NCBI RefSeq assembly: GCF_023008405.1
Contig: NZ_CP095376.1
Coordinates: 1,822,001 to 1,886,000 of the forward strand
Reading direction: 5' to 3'
Origin: Amycolatopsis sp. FBCC-B4732
GTDB taxonomy: Bacteria; Actinomycetota; Actinomycetes; Mycobacteriales; Pseudonocardiaceae
DNA length: 64,000 bases
Shown: in pieces, positions 15,563 to 24,673 of the stretch
How the letters are laid out: every line of letters starts with the position of its first letter
Numbering within the stretch: position 1 is the stretch's first letter
Made by a program: the position numbers and the translations under genes
Notes under the pieces: model-generated
Databases searched by the model: none
Told to the model about the DNA's origin: nothing
Seen by the model: the letters and a program-made list of their open reading frames with translations, nothing else

Positions 15563-16297
15563 TCAGTCAGCGGTCCTCGGCCGACTCGAAACCTCGACGA
15601 CGAATCGGCCGGCGACGTCGCGCAGCTTGGTGTTGGTCTGCTGGGATTCGGTGACCAGTCTCCGCATGGCGGTTTCGGCGTCGACGCGGTGAATGGCCAT
15701 GAGCATGCCCTTGGCTTGTTCGATCACCGCGCGGGACCGCATGGCGGTGGTGAGGTGCTCGCACTGTTCGGCCGCGTGACGGTAGCGGCGCGCGCTGCGC
15801 AGCCCGAACGAGACGAGGGTGGTGTAGACGGTGATCAGGTGCGATTCCGCCGCGGCGAACCCGTGGTCGCCGAAGCCGAACAGGTTCAGCGCACCGGCGA
15901 GCGTGTCATCCACGCGCAGGGGCGCGGCCAGGTAGCTGCCGACGCCGAAAGCGGAGGCGTGGCGGGCGAACTCGGGAAACCGGTCGGCCGCGTCCGGCAT
16001 GGCGATCCGCACGACGTCACCGGTTTCGGCGGCGCGCAGGCAGGGGCCGGTACCGGCCTGGTACTGGCCGCGGTCGATCTCGACCGCGCGCGGGTCGGAG
16101 TGCGCGGCGGTTTCGGGTTCACCGTGGTGGAAGGCGGTGATGCTCGCCATATCGGCATCGGGGAACGCTCGCACAGCCTCGGCGACGATGGTGTCGAGAA
16201 CGTTTTGTTCGCCTTCGTCGCTCTCGAAGGACTCGGTCAGCGATCGGGCCGCGCCGGCGAGCTCGTCGAACGCGCGGGGCAGGTCGTGGTCGAGCAT
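15563..16297 (-). CDS. GAF and ANTAR domain regulator
   Basis: A 244-residue protein: GAF domain at about 25-165 (IDRGQYQAGTGPCLRAAETG, GALNLFGFGDHGFA) and ANTAR at about 175-235 (MRSRAVIEQAKGMLMAIHRV, then TNTKLRDVAGRFV). Predicted ligand-responsive RNA-binding antiterminator. ATG at 16297. It stands alone, with about 400 bp of apparently non-coding sequence upstream. Confidence 0.9.
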   Translation of the reverse strand: MLDHDLPRAFDELAGAARSLTESFESDEGEQNVLDTIVAEAVRAFPDADMASITAFHHGEPETAAHSDPRAVEIDRGQYQAGTGPCLRAAETGDVVRIAMPDAADRFPEFARHASAFGVGSYLAAPLRVDDTLAGALNLFGFGDHGFAAAESHLITVYTTLVSFGLRSARRYRHAAEQCEHLTTAMRSRAVIEQAKGMLMAIHRVDAETAMRRLVTESQQTNTKLRDVAGRFVVEVSSRPRTAD

Positions 16298-16703
16298 GGT
16301 CGCTCCTGTCGAACCGTGGCGGGTGCGTGCGGAGGCCGATCCCGGTCTCGTGCCGCCGCTGTGGTTTCAACGGAGCGGTCGGAAGCGTAACCGCCGGCAC
16401 CGACACTTTCCGAGCAGCGGCGGTCCAGCGTCGCACGTGATCGGGGGAAGGGCCGGTAGTTGCGCTGGATGCCGCCGGGACAGCCCCACAGTGGATGGGC
16501 AGTGTGGTTGATCACATCCGGTGGTCGTTTCGCGCGAGCCGCGTGTGAGACGGTGCGAAAGGGGTATGCGCCGGTGTCTTGCGTACGCGCAAGGCGGCTG
16601 AAAAGGGGTGGCGCCGGTTCAGCCAGCAGCCGGCGCCACCGCCGGGTCGGGAATTTTCGACCGGCGTTCTCGAGCGGCGCCGTCTGCCGGGGACGTGGTT
16701 GCG
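16298..16703. other. 406-bp gap, no gene recognised
   Basis: Presumably contains the promoter of the leftward GAF-ANTAR gene. Frames across it have poor coding character in both directions. Confidence 0.4.
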
Positions 16704-16925
16704 TCATGCCTGGTCGAGCCGAGGGTAGAGCACCTCCTTGACCAGCAGGAGAATCGCCGCGGCGATGGGAATGGCGCGATGGCCAGCAGCGCCGCGTTGG
16801 GCACCCCGAAGACCAGCAGCCAGACCAGGGTGAGCGCGCCGGCGATCACGGAGACGGCCAGGTTGCCCAAGACGTAACCGCCGGCCTTGGCCAAGATGTC
16901 GTCTCCGGTCAGGATGGCGCGTGGC
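16704..16925 (-). pseudogene. AI-2E family transporter remnant
   Basis: One frame reads ILTGDDILAKAGGYVLGN, then LVWLLVFGVPNAALLAI, a membrane segment typical of AI-2E-type permeases; a second frame then gives the exact family tail AIPIAAAILLLVKEV and LYPRLDQA before TGA at 16704. About 100 residues that should separate the two parts (the VPVVGS region onward) are missing, and the junction changes frame. The gene is therefore an internally deleted remnant and not functional. Confidence 0.75.
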
Positions 16926-16929
16926 CGCT

Positions 16930-17214
16930 TGCCCGCGCCCAGGACGCCACTGGTGACGGCGGTGGCCCGCTGGCGTCAGCCGGTCGGCGTGGGCCAGGCA
17001 CAGCCTGCCGGCATCGCCGTCCTCGTCGGTGACGACCGCGGCGACCGGTTTCCGCACGCGGGCTGTGGAGCCGGTCGTAGCTCCACTCGCGGCCGCAGCC
17101 GATGACGGCGCACCGGGCCCGGTCGGCGTCGGACCGCAGCGTCATCCCGTGGACGGAGCAGACGCCCCGCGGAACGTCGGCGTCCGCGGCCGGCGCGCGC
17201 AGCTCGGTCGGCAC
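16930..17214 (-). pseudogene. small Cys-containing protein remnant, frameshifted
   Basis: From 17214 one frame reads GVCSVHGMTLRSDADRARC then AVIGCGREWSYDRLHS; the continuing sense passes to another frame with KPVAAVVTDEDGDAGRLC and LAHADRL. Paired cysteines and His suggest a small zinc-ribbon protein. The frame change near 17060 and fusion to the AI-2E remnant downstream indicate decay. Function not recognised. Confidence 0.5.
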
Positions 17215-17341
17215 GGCTCGGGCGTCTTCTGCTCACGCATCGTCGTCCTTGGAGGTGAGGGAGCGGGAGGAGGAAATCGATCCGCTTTTGCTTACCCAGC
17301 AGCGAATCCGGGTAATCGGATCGTCTCGGGTGAATCGTGGC

Positions 17342-19147
17342 TCACCCGTCCAAGGCGCGGTCGAGGTTGATCGCGGAGCTGATCAGGGACAGGTGGGTGA
17401 ACGCCTGGGGAAAGTTGCCCAGCTGGTCGCCGGTCAGGCCGATCTGCTCGGCGTACAGACCGACGTGGTTGGCGTAGGTGAACATCTTTTCCAGCGCCAG
17501 CCGGGCGTCTTCCACCCGGCCGGTGCGGGCCAGGGCTTCCACGTACCAGAACGAGCAGATGGAGAACGTGCCTTCGGCGCCGTCCACCCCGTCCGGTGCC
17601 TCGTCCGGGTCGTAGCGGAAGACCAGGCTGTCGACGACGAGGGACCGCTCGAGGGCGGCCATGGTGGAGACGAACCGCGGGTCGGTGGGACTGCAGAACT
17701 TCACCAGGGGCATCAGCAGCAGCGACGCATCCGGGGCGAAACCGTCGTAGCGCTGGGAAAAGCTGTTCTCCTCGGCACTCCAGCCGCGGGTCTGGATCTG
17801 CTCGTAGATCTCGTCGCGGACGCTCGTCCAGCGGCCGAGGTCGGCCGGCAGGCCCCGGCGGCGGGCGACGCGGATCATGCGCTCGATCCCCACCCAGCAC
17901 ATCAGCCGGGAGAACGTGTGGTCCTGCCGCCCGGAGCGCGCTTCCCAGATCCCTTCGTCCGGCTGGTCCCAGTGCTCGAACAGCCAGTCCAGCACCCGGA
18001 CGAGGTTGTGCCACGCCTGGTGGGAAATGCCGGCGCTGTACTTGTCGAACAGGTAGATCGAGTCGATCAGCTCGCCGTAGATGTCCAGTTGCAGCTGCCG
18101 GGCCGCGGCGTTGCCGATCCGGACCGGCGCGGAGCCGCGGTAGCCCTCCCAGTGGTCGAGGACTTCTTCTTCGCGCGCGGGTTCGCCGTCGATGGTGTAC
18201 ATCACCCGCAACGGGCCGAGGTCGCCGTCGCCGGGGTCGTCGAAGCGATCGGTGAGCCAGCTGAAGAAGTCCTCCGCTTCGCAGGTGAAACCCAGGCGCA
18301 GCAAGGCGTAGAGCGAAAAGGCGGCGTCCCGGATCCACACGTGCCGGTAGTCCCAATTGCGCTCGCCGCCGACCTGTTCCGGCAGCCCGCAGGTCGGCGC
18401 GGCGATGATCGCGCCGGACGGTTCGTGGGTGAGCAGTTTCAGCAGCAGCGCGGAGCGGTGCACCATCTCCCGCCAGCGGCCGGTGTAGGTGGACTGCTCG
18501 ATCCAGGACCGCCAGAACCCCACCGTGGCCCGGAAGAGGTCTTCGACCTCGTCGTCCAGCGGGCCGGCGGGCAGGTCGCCGTCGAGCACCTCGAGCACGA
18601 ACACGGCGGTGTCGCCGGGGCCGAGGTCGAACTCGCCGCCGAGACCGCCGTCGGCGGGCTCCAGCGGGATCGACGTGCGCAGGCCCAGCCGCAGCCCCGG
18701 GCCTTCGAAGACGGTCCCGGTCCCGTCGGTTTCGGTCCGGTGTGCCGCGCGGCCGTAGTCGAAGCGGGGGCGGACGTCGGTCCTCAGGCGGACGTGGCCG
18801 CGGATGTTGACGACCCGGCGCACCAGCCGCTGCCGGTGCTCCGGGTCGCGCCGGCACCGGATCGGCATGAAGTCCTGGACCTCGACGATGCCGTCCTCGG
18901 TGAGGAAGCGGGTGACCAGGATGTTGGAGTCGGGGATGTAGAACTGGTGCCGGTTGGTCACTTCGCACACGGGGTGCAGCGCCCACCGGCCGCCGTCGTC
19001 GGCGTCGAGCAGGGCGCCGAACACGCTGGGGGAGTCGAACCGGGGTGCGCAGAACCAGCTGATCCCGCCGTCGGTGCCGACGACGGCGGCGGTGCGCAGG
19101 TCGCCGATGAGACCGTGCTCGGCGATCGGGAGGTACCGCTCGCTCAT
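17342..19147 (-). CDS. glycoside hydrolase family 15 (glucoamylase/trehalase-type)
   Basis: A 601-residue cytoplasmic GH15 enzyme. The N-terminal beta-sandwich begins YLPIAEHGLIGDLRTAAVVG with the typical GGISWFCAPRFDSPSVFG; the catalytic (alpha/alpha)6 barrel has NWDYRHVWIRDAAFSLYAL, EGYRGSAPVRIGNAA and QPDEGIWEARSGRQDHTFS. Actinobacterial members of this type include trehalases and enzymes with unclear glucan substrates. ATG 19147 overlaps the stop of the G6PDH gene (ATGA at 19144-19147), so the two are translationally coupled. The pairing suggests glucose release feeding the oxidative pentose phosphate entry step. Confidence 0.93.
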   Translation of the reverse strand: MSERYLPIAEHGLIGDLRTAAVVGTDGGISWFCAPRFDSPSVFGALLDADDGGRWALHPVCEVTNRHQFYIPDSNILVTRFLTEDGIVEVQDFMPIRCRRDPEHRQRLVRRVVNIRGHVRLRTDVRPRFDYGRAAHRTETDGTGTVFEGPGLRLGLRTSIPLEPADGGLGGEFDLGPGDTAVFVLEVLDGDLPAGPLDDEVEDLFRATVGFWRSWIEQSTYTGRWREMVHRSALLLKLLTHEPSGAIIAAPTCGLPEQVGGERNWDYRHVWIRDAAFSLYALLRLGFTCEAEDFFSWLTDRFDDPGDGDLGPLRVMYTIDGEPAREEEVLDHWEGYRGSAPVRIGNAAARQLQLDIYGELIDSIYLFDKYSAGISHQAWHNLVRVLDWLFEHWDQPDEGIWEARSGRQDHTFSRLMCWVGIERMIRVARRRGLPADLGRWTSVRDEIYEQIQTRGWSAEENSFSQRYDGFAPDASLLLMPLVKFCSPTDPRFVSTMAALERSLVVDSLVFRYDPDEAPDGVDGAEGTFSICSFWYVEALARTGRVEDARLALEKMFTYANHVGLYAEQIGLTGDQLGNFPQAFTHLSLISSAINLDRALDG

Positions 19148-20325
19148 CGGCCCGCCGCGTTCCGCGGTCCCTGCGAACCGCGGTCGTACCGCCGGGTGGG
19201 CGGCGGCGAGTCCAGTACCGGCGCGGCCACCTCCCACAGCCGCTCGACCTCCTCGGCGCTGTTGAACCAGGTCCGGTCACCCCGCAGCGCGTCGTGCAGC
19301 AAGTGCGCGTACGGCGTCGCTTCCGACTCGTCGGCGAGGTCGAAGCGGTGCGGACCGGCCGTGACCACGATGTGTGTCTCGGCCAGTGCCTTGCCGGTCC
19401 GCAGGCGGAAGGGCACGCCTTGCCAGCGCCCGGTGTCGACGAATGCGTCCAGCTCGACATACGTTTCCCGGTCGGATTCCGGGTCGACGTCGTCTTCGTC
19501 GCGGTAGCCCTCGTACTGGCCGAACACCGTGCGTTCCGGGTCGAAGGGCCGCAGCGCGCGGAACACCGCCAGTTTCGCGGCGTGCAGGCTGTCCGCGTCG
19601 AGGGCGTCCGGGGGATCCATGGCCAGGACGCCGAGGACCTGGCACAGGTGGGTGGGGATCATGTCGCGGAAGGTGCCGGTGGACTCCATGAACGACCCGC
19701 GGCCTTCGATGTCGATTTCTTCGGGCACGTCGATCCGCACGGACGACACCGGCCCGGTCACTGTCCCGGCCAGGTCTCGGACCGCGTCCTTGCCCAGGAA
19801 GTGGTCGATCCGGAAGATCCGCTCTTCGGGGAAGACAGCCCGTACGGTCTCGTTGAGCTCGCGTGCGGAGGCGAGGTCGTGGCCGAACGGCTTCTCGACG
19901 ATCAGGCGCGCGTCCTCGGCCAGACCGGTGTCACCGAGCATGCGCACCATGGGCCCCATCGCCTCCGGCGGCACGGACAGGTACAGCATCGTCCGGGCGC
20001 CGTCGCCCAGCTCCGCGCGCGCCGCGCGCACGGCCGCGGCGAGGTCTTCACCGTCGTCGCTGTCGGACGTCACGAACGAGAGGTGGCCGGCGAAGGCATC
20101 CCAGGTCGCCGTGTCGACATCGCCGAACTCCCGGACGTCCCGGCCGAGGGTGTCGCGGAATTCACGGTCACTTCCCGGCGACGTCCTCCCCGTGCCGATG
20201 ACGCGGAATCCGTCCGGCAGGCCGCCCGCGCGCCACAGCTGGACAACCCCGGGGAACAGCAGCCGCTTGGCCAGATCGCCGGTGGCACCGAAGATCACCA
20301 GGACGTGCGGAGGGATCTCCGACAT
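19144..20325 (-). CDS. zwf: glucose-6-phosphate dehydrogenase, short divergent form
   Basis: A 393-residue protein with the G6PDH landmarks: VLVIFGATGDLAKRLLFP (NADP site), VEKPFGHD, RIDHFLGKD with the catalytic His, and DIEGRGSFMESTGTFRDM. Usual bacterial enzymes have about 480-510 residues. The FRFAN/FEPIWN segment that normally follows the LGK motif is replaced by a short stretch (AVRDLAGTVTGPVSSV), and the C-terminus is shorter. The core is intact, so activity is plausible but altered oligomer or cofactor use is possible. First gene of a coupled pair with a GH15 hydrolase; 175 bp of promoter region separates it from the divergent stress gene. Confidence 0.85.
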   Translation of the reverse strand: MSEIPPHVLVIFGATGDLAKRLLFPGVVQLWRAGGLPDGFRVIGTGRTSPGSDREFRDTLGRDVREFGDVDTATWDAFAGHLSFVTSDSDDGEDLAAAVRAARAELGDGARTMLYLSVPPEAMGPMVRMLGDTGLAEDARLIVEKPFGHDLASARELNETVRAVFPEERIFRIDHFLGKDAVRDLAGTVTGPVSSVRIDVPEEIDIEGRGSFMESTGTFRDMIPTHLCQVLGVLAMDPPDALDADSLHAAKLAVFRALRPFDPERTVFGQYEGYRDEDDVDPESDRETYVELDAFVDTGRWQGVPFRLRTGKALAETHIVVTAGPHRFDLADESEATPYAHLLHDALRGDRTWFNSAEEVERLWEVAAPVLDSPPPTRRYDRGSQGPRNAAGR

Positions 20326-20518
20326 AGGGCACCTCGTTCGATGGCGGGGTCTCGCATTGATCGGATGCTAAGCGGCCGCTCGGGGCCTCGCACCGCGAAG
20401 GACGGCCGGCTGTCCTCTCGTCCGGGGCACTTTCAACCGATTCACCCTCGTGGAGCTTCGCCGGCGACTTCGTGGGTACCCCGAGTGCACCAGTAACCGG
20501 ATGAAAACGGAGGAGCTC

Positions 20519-20998
20519 GTGAGCGACGACGACCACCGCATCGTCACCGAGATCGCGCGGAAGGTCCGCACGGCGATGATCACCAGCCGCGGCGCGGACG
20601 GCAAGCTGACCAGCCGGCCGATGACGAGCCAGCAGGTGGACTTCGACGGCACCGCCTGGTTCTTCGTCAGCAGGACCGCCGACCTGGTCGCGGACATCGC
20701 CCGGGACGGCCAGGTCAACGTCGGCTACGCGGGCTCCGGCTCGTGGCTGTCGCTGAGCGGCACCGCGTCCGTGGTCGACGACCGGGCCCGCAAGAACGAG
20801 CTGTGGAACGAGTTCGTCCAGGCCTGGTTCCCGAACGGTCCGGACGACCCCGACGTCGTGTTGCTGAAGGTGGACGCGGACTCAGCGGAGTACTGGAACA
20901 CACCCGGCGGCAAGCCCCGGGCCCTGTTCGAGATGGCGAAGGCCCGGGTGACGGGGCACCGGCCGGATCCGGGGGACAACGACACCGTGGACCTCTGA
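20519..20998 (+). CDS. pyridoxamine 5'-phosphate oxidase-like general stress protein
   Basis: A 159-residue split-barrel flavin-binding protein (FMN or F420) of the general stress protein 26 type: VRTAMITSRGADGKLTSRPM, TAWFFVSRTADLVADI and VNVGYAGSGSWLSLSGTA are characteristic. GTG 20519 is chosen as start because GGAGG lies at 20509-20513; the in-frame ATG at 20501 has no ribosome binding site. The physiological substrate in this family is not known. It leads a probable rightward unit with an SRPBCC protein and a DUF1295 membrane protein. Confidence 0.88.
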   Translation: MSDDDHRIVTEIARKVRTAMITSRGADGKLTSRPMTSQQVDFDGTAWFFVSRTADLVADIARDGQVNVGYAGSGSWLSLSGTASVVDDRARKNELWNEFVQAWFPNGPDDPDVVLLKVDADSAEYWNTPGGKPRALFEMAKARVTGHRPDPGDNDTVDL

Positions 20999-21050
20999 CC
21001 CCGGCGGATCCCGGTTCGCAGGCCTGCCACGACTACCGAAAGAAGACGCT

Positions 21051-21488
21051 GTGACCACCGTTTCCCGTACGTTCACCGTCGGCCCCGCGCCCGACGTCGT
21101 CGTCCCGTACCTCGCCGACTTCGGCCACGCCGAGCAGTGGGATCCCGGCACCGAGCGGTGCACCCGCAACGACGACGGGCCCGTGCGGGTCGGGTCGTCG
21201 TGGCACAACACCTCGAAGATCGCGGGCATCAGCACGGAGCTGACCTACACGCTCGAGCAGCTCTCCGCCGACCGGATCGTGCTGGTGGGCCGCAACGACA
21301 CCGCGACCTCGACCGAGACCATCGACGTCGTCCCCGACGGGAGCGGGTCGCGCCTGACCTACACGAACGACCTGGAGTTCAAGGGAGTCGCGAAACTCGC
21401 GGCGCCGCTGGGCAAGGTGGTGTTCGAGAAGCTCGGCAACGACACCGAGCGGCAGCTGACCGACGTGCTCAACGGCCTGGGCCGGTAG
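21051..21488 (+). CDS. SRPBCC-family protein (polyketide cyclase/dehydrase-like)
   Basis: A 145-residue helix-grip protein: SRTFTVGPAPDVVVPYLAD, then AEQWDPGTERCTR and the C-terminal helix FEKLGNDTERQLTDVLNGL. Members bind lipids or hydrophobic ligands. Ligand unknown. Fifty-two bases after the stress protein and six before the DUF1295 gene, indicating one operon. Confidence 0.85.
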   Translation: MTTVSRTFTVGPAPDVVVPYLADFGHAEQWDPGTERCTRNDDGPVRVGSSWHNTSKIAGISTELTYTLEQLSADRIVLVGRNDTATSTETIDVVPDGSGSRLTYTNDLEFKGVAKLAAPLGKVVFEKLGNDTERQLTDVLNGLGR

Positions 21489-21494
21489 CCGCCG

Positions 21495-22328
21495 ATGCGA
21501 TCGCGACGGCGGATGACGCCGGACGTGCGCAACCTGCGCCGGGTGGCCGTGCTCTCGGCCGGGGTCGTGGCGGGTGCCCAGGCCGCCACCGCGGTGGCCG
21601 CGCTGCGTGCGGGCCGGCGTGATTACGCCGATGCGGTGTGGGGCCCCGGCTTGGCCGCGGTGGCCGTCACGAGCGCGCTGGCCGGGCGGGGCGACGCTCG
21701 TCGGCGGTGGGCGCTCGCGGCCGCGACGACCGCGTGGGCGGCCCGGCTCGAACGCCAGATGCTCGCCCGGATCCGCGGCAGCCGGGAAGAAGACCCGCGC
21801 TACACCGAGTTCCTGGACGGCGACTCGACGGCGGCCGTCGTCGGCAAGGTCTTCGTCACCCAAGGGCTGAGCCAGCTGCTGGTGTCCGTGCCGATCCAGC
21901 TGGCCGCGGCGAGCGCGCTGCCGCGCGGCCGGCGCAAGTGGCTCGCTCCGGCGGGGCTCGCGGTCATGGCCGGTGGTGCACTGGTCGAGGCGCTGGCGGA
22001 CCGCCAGAAGGCGCGGTATTCCGAGCGTGGCGAGGACGAGCGGCCGGCCGTGCTCGACACCGGGCTCTGGGGCTGGTCGCGGCACCCGAACTACTTCGGC
22101 GACTCACTGGTGTGGGACGGGGCGTGGCTGGCCGCGACGGCGTCCCCCTTCGGCGGGTGGACGCTGCCCGCCCCGGCCTTGATGAGCTACCTGCTGATGT
22201 TCGCCACCGGAGCCAAGCGCACCGAACGGCGGATGCAGGACCGCCCGGGTTACCAGGACTACCGAAGCCGGGTCGCGTTCTTCTTCCCCCGGCCACCGCG
22301 GACCGCACCGACGGACGATGCACGGTGA
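21495..22328 (+). CDS. DUF1295 membrane protein (steroid 5-alpha-reductase-like)
   Basis: A 277-residue integral membrane protein with about six hydrophobic segments. The C-terminal motif LWGWSRHPNYFGDSLVWDGAW-type region (near residue 195) with the conserved RHPNYFG is the hallmark of DUF1295/isoprenylcysteine methyltransferase-like proteins. Relatives are annotated as putative NADPH-dependent reductases of lipids; the real reaction is unproven. It follows the SRPBCC gene by six bases. Confidence 0.87.
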   Translation: MRSRRRMTPDVRNLRRVAVLSAGVVAGAQAATAVAALRAGRRDYADAVWGPGLAAVAVTSALAGRGDARRRWALAAATTAWAARLERQMLARIRGSREEDPRYTEFLDGDSTAAVVGKVFVTQGLSQLLVSVPIQLAAASALPRGRRKWLAPAGLAVMAGGALVEALADRQKARYSERGEDERPAVLDTGLWGWSRHPNYFGDSLVWDGAWLAATASPFGGWTLPAPALMSYLLMFATGAKRTERRMQDRPGYQDYRSRVAFFFPRPPRTAPTDDAR

Positions 22329-22333
22329 CGGTG

Positions 22334-23317
22334 TCACTCGGCCCGGCCGAGCTTGCGGTCGACGAACCGGAGTTTCGCCTGCACGGCCGGTGACAGCGCG
22401 AACGGGTAGAGGTCGTCCTTGCCCATGCTGCGGTTGAGCTGGTTGAGCGCCCGCGACAGCGGGACCCAGGTGGCCATCAGGGCGTCGACGTCACGCGGGT
22501 GGTCTTCGGGCTCCGCGTCGACCGGGCTGCCGGGATGCGGCGCGATCGGCGTGCCCGCCACGAGCACGCCCAGTGCGGCGGCGGTCTGGACCGTGTCGCG
22601 GATGTGGAGCAGGTGGGCGAACGTCTCCGCCCAGTCCTCCCACGGGTGCGCGGCCGCGTAGTGGCTGACGTGGGTGTCGGTCCAGCCGGTGCCGGGGTCG
22701 GTCGCGTAGTGCGTCGCCAAGGCTTCTTGGTAGTCGGCGCGCTCGTCACCGAAGACGCGCCGGAACTCGCCGGGGTCGCCGGCGACGAGCACGTCCCAGT
22801 ACCAGTGGCCGACTTCGTGGCGGACGTGCCCGAGCATCGTCCGGTAGGGCTCGGCCAGCTTCGCGCGCAGCCCTTCCCGGAACCCGTCGTCGCCTTCGGC
22901 GAGGTCGATGGTGATCACGCCGCCGGCGTGTCCGGTGATCACCGGCTCTTCGGCGCTGGACAGCAGGTCGAACGCCAGTCCGTGCTCCGGGTCGTCGGTC
23001 CGTGGCGTGGTGGGCAGGCCGAGGTCGTCGAGCTGGTAGAGCAGCCGCCGCTTGGCGGCCTCGGCGACCCGGAAGGTGTCGTCGACGTCCACGTCGGCGG
23101 GGCGGGTGCGGGTCAGGGCGCAGCAACCGCACAGTGGGCCGTCGGCGGCGAGCCAGTTGCACCCGGCGAGTTCGGCGTTGGCGCAGCGCCGGTTCTCGTC
23201 GGCCCGCAGCATCGACGCGCTTTCGCGGTCGAAGCCGACATCGGTGCCGCACACCACGCAGGCCGAGTTCTCGAAGAACAGCAGGTTCGCGCATTCCGGG
23301 CAGGTGAAGGTGCGCAC
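22334..23317 (-). CDS. zinc-ribbon/zinc-binding metallopeptidase-like protein
   Basis: A 327-residue protein starting with a two-Cys-pair ribbon (CPECANLLFFENSACVVCG), then a second Cys-rich unit (CANAELAGCNWLAADGPLCGCC) and a metallopeptidase-like core with HVRHEVGHWYWDVL, an HExxH motif (HEVGH), near residue 165, plus the acidic ERADYQEAL and HPWEDWAETFAHLLHI segments. This is the putative zinc-binding metallopeptidase family common in actinobacteria and proteobacteria; substrates are unknown. Convergent with the DUF1295 gene, five bases apart. Confidence 0.88.
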   Translation of the reverse strand: MRTFTCPECANLLFFENSACVVCGTDVGFDRESASMLRADENRRCANAELAGCNWLAADGPLCGCCALTRTRPADVDVDDTFRVAEAAKRRLLYQLDDLGLPTTPRTDDPEHGLAFDLLSSAEEPVITGHAGGVITIDLAEGDDGFREGLRAKLAEPYRTMLGHVRHEVGHWYWDVLVAGDPGEFRRVFGDERADYQEALATHYATDPGTGWTDTHVSHYAAAHPWEDWAETFAHLLHIRDTVQTAAALGVLVAGTPIAPHPGSPVDAEPEDHPRDVDALMATWVPLSRALNQLNRSMGKDDLYPFALSPAVQAKLRFVDRKLGRAE

Positions 23318-23516
23318 GGGTCCCCTTTCGTGATCGTCGCCGCCCGTACGCGGTTCCGGCGTTCGGGCGACGGTCCCGCACCGAACCGAACAGACGGTGA
23401 TCCGGACGTTGACGGACGTTCCGGTTGTCGCGGACCTATGAGCTCATCAGGCACCCCTTGCGCGACCGCTGCGTGTCGTCCTCGGAGCCGCTCGAGGCAG
23501 TGGCGGTGGCTCGTCA

Positions 23517-23907
23517 CCCCGCGGGGCGTTCGAAGATCTGATCGATCCCGTTCCGGGCGTCGTCACGGACGTGGCCGAAGCCGTGGCGTTCGAAGAGGCC
23601 GCGGATCCGGCTGCCGCGGTCGATCGCGAGCCGGAACGGTCGCCGGTCCGCCGTCCCCCGCGGGATCGGCGGCCAGGACCTCGCCGCCGATCCGGCGTCC
23701 GTGGACCACCGTGGACAGGGAGAAGTGCCCGATCCACCGAGCGTCCCGGCTCCGGGCGAGGACGAATCCGGCGAGGAACCTGCCGCGCGCCCAGTCACGG
23801 TCCCAGAGCCCGAGTCGTTCGAGGTCCCGCCGCATGGCCTCCGCCTTCAGGACGGCCGGCCATTCCGAGTCGTCCGCCGTCGCCGCCCGGAAGGTCCACC
23901 GCACCAC
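23517..23907 (-). pseudogene. GNAT acetyltransferase, frameshifted
   Basis: One frame reads WTFRAATADDSEWPAVLKAE, RDWARGRFLAGFVLARS and HGRRIGGEVLAA, the start of a GNAT protein; the sense then moves to another frame with PFRLAIDRGSRIRGLFERHG and FGHVRDDARNGIDQIFERP, the usual C-terminal acetyltransferase end. The shift is near 23650. A broken copy of a fusion-type GNAT protein, or a base-call error. Confidence 0.65.
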
Positions 23908-23944
23908 GCCATCTTTTCACGGGTGCCCGGTGCCGGCGCGACGG

Positions 23945-24078
23945 TGTCGGTCCACCGGGCACGACCTCTCCGAGGTGCACCGCGGCGGAGAGCTCGACGA
24001 CGCGTGGCCGGCGGTGACCGAATCGGTCGGCAACGCCTGCGAACACGGCGGCGGACCTCTGCACCTGGCGTTGTCAGT
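23945..24078 (+). pseudogene. anti-sigma-type ATP-binding domain fragment
   Basis: A start-less frame reads HDLSEVHRGGELDDAWPAVT and ESVGNACEHGGGPLHLALS, which matches the N-box region of HATPase_c_2 proteins (SELVxNAxxHxGGPxxLRL). The rest of the domain is absent. Probably a relic lying at the boundary of the Asp23 operon. Confidence 0.4.
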
Positions 24079-24115
24079 CAGTACGGCGCCGTGTACTCCG
24101 GCTAAGCGGGGGCCG

Positions 24116-24673
24116 TCAGGCGACGCGGGAGCCGGCTGCGGTGGTGAAGCGCAGTTCGACGCGGGTGGGCAGGTCGTCGAGGTCCAGGGCCTGGCACAGC
24201 CGCGGCACCCCCTCGTCGCGGATGCGGTCGCGGATCTCGGCCGGGTCGCCGTCCTGCTCGACCGAGACGACCACGAGCAGGTCCGGGTGGTCGCGGGAGC
24301 CGGTGAGGGACGCCGTCGCGGTGCGCACGCCCGAGTAACCGCGCACTTCTTCGGCGAACGGGGCGACGGCCGTGGTGGTGGCCAGGTCCGTGGTGCCGGT
24401 GTCGGTTTCGAAGTGCCAGGTGCGGTTGCCGGGTTTGCGGATCAGCTGGGCGGCCAGCCAGCGCAGCCCGGCCAGCGCGACGACGATCCCGGCGGCCGCG
24501 GCCACGTACCACGCCCAAGTCGGCGGCAGCTCGGTGCCTGGCACGATCGGCCGGTCCGCGCCGAGCGCCGGGAGCCAGTGGAAACGGATCGCGGCCGGGA
24601 TCGCGCCGGCGGCGAGCAAGAGCAGCCCGAGGATGGCGAGCAGGGTGCGGTTGAGTCCGGCGGGACGGTTCAC
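24116..24673 (-). CDS. alkaline shock response membrane anchor AmaP-like protein
   Basis: A 185-residue protein with two membrane segments (about 8-28 and 55-78) and a cytoplasmic C-terminal alpha/beta domain with a charged RDRIRDEGVPRLCQALDL helix. Its position as last gene of an Asp23 cluster fits AmaP, which tethers Asp23 to the membrane. It overlaps the previous gene by four bases (ATGA at 24670-24673). Confidence 0.8.
   Translation of the reverse strand: MNRPAGLNRTLLAILGLLLLAAGAIPAAIRFHWLPALGADRPIVPGTELPPTWAWYVAAAAGIVVALAGLRWLAAQLIRKPGNRTWHFETDTGTTDLATTTAVAPFAEEVRGYSGVRTATASLTGSRDHPDLLVVVSVEQDGDPAEIRDRIRDEGVPRLCQALDLDDLPTRVELRFTTAAGSRVA

Noticed and set aside
19144..20325. G6PDH gene read as a pseudogene because of its length
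   Set aside because: Frame is unbroken, all catalytic motifs are present and it is coupled to GH15; kept as a divergent functional gene.
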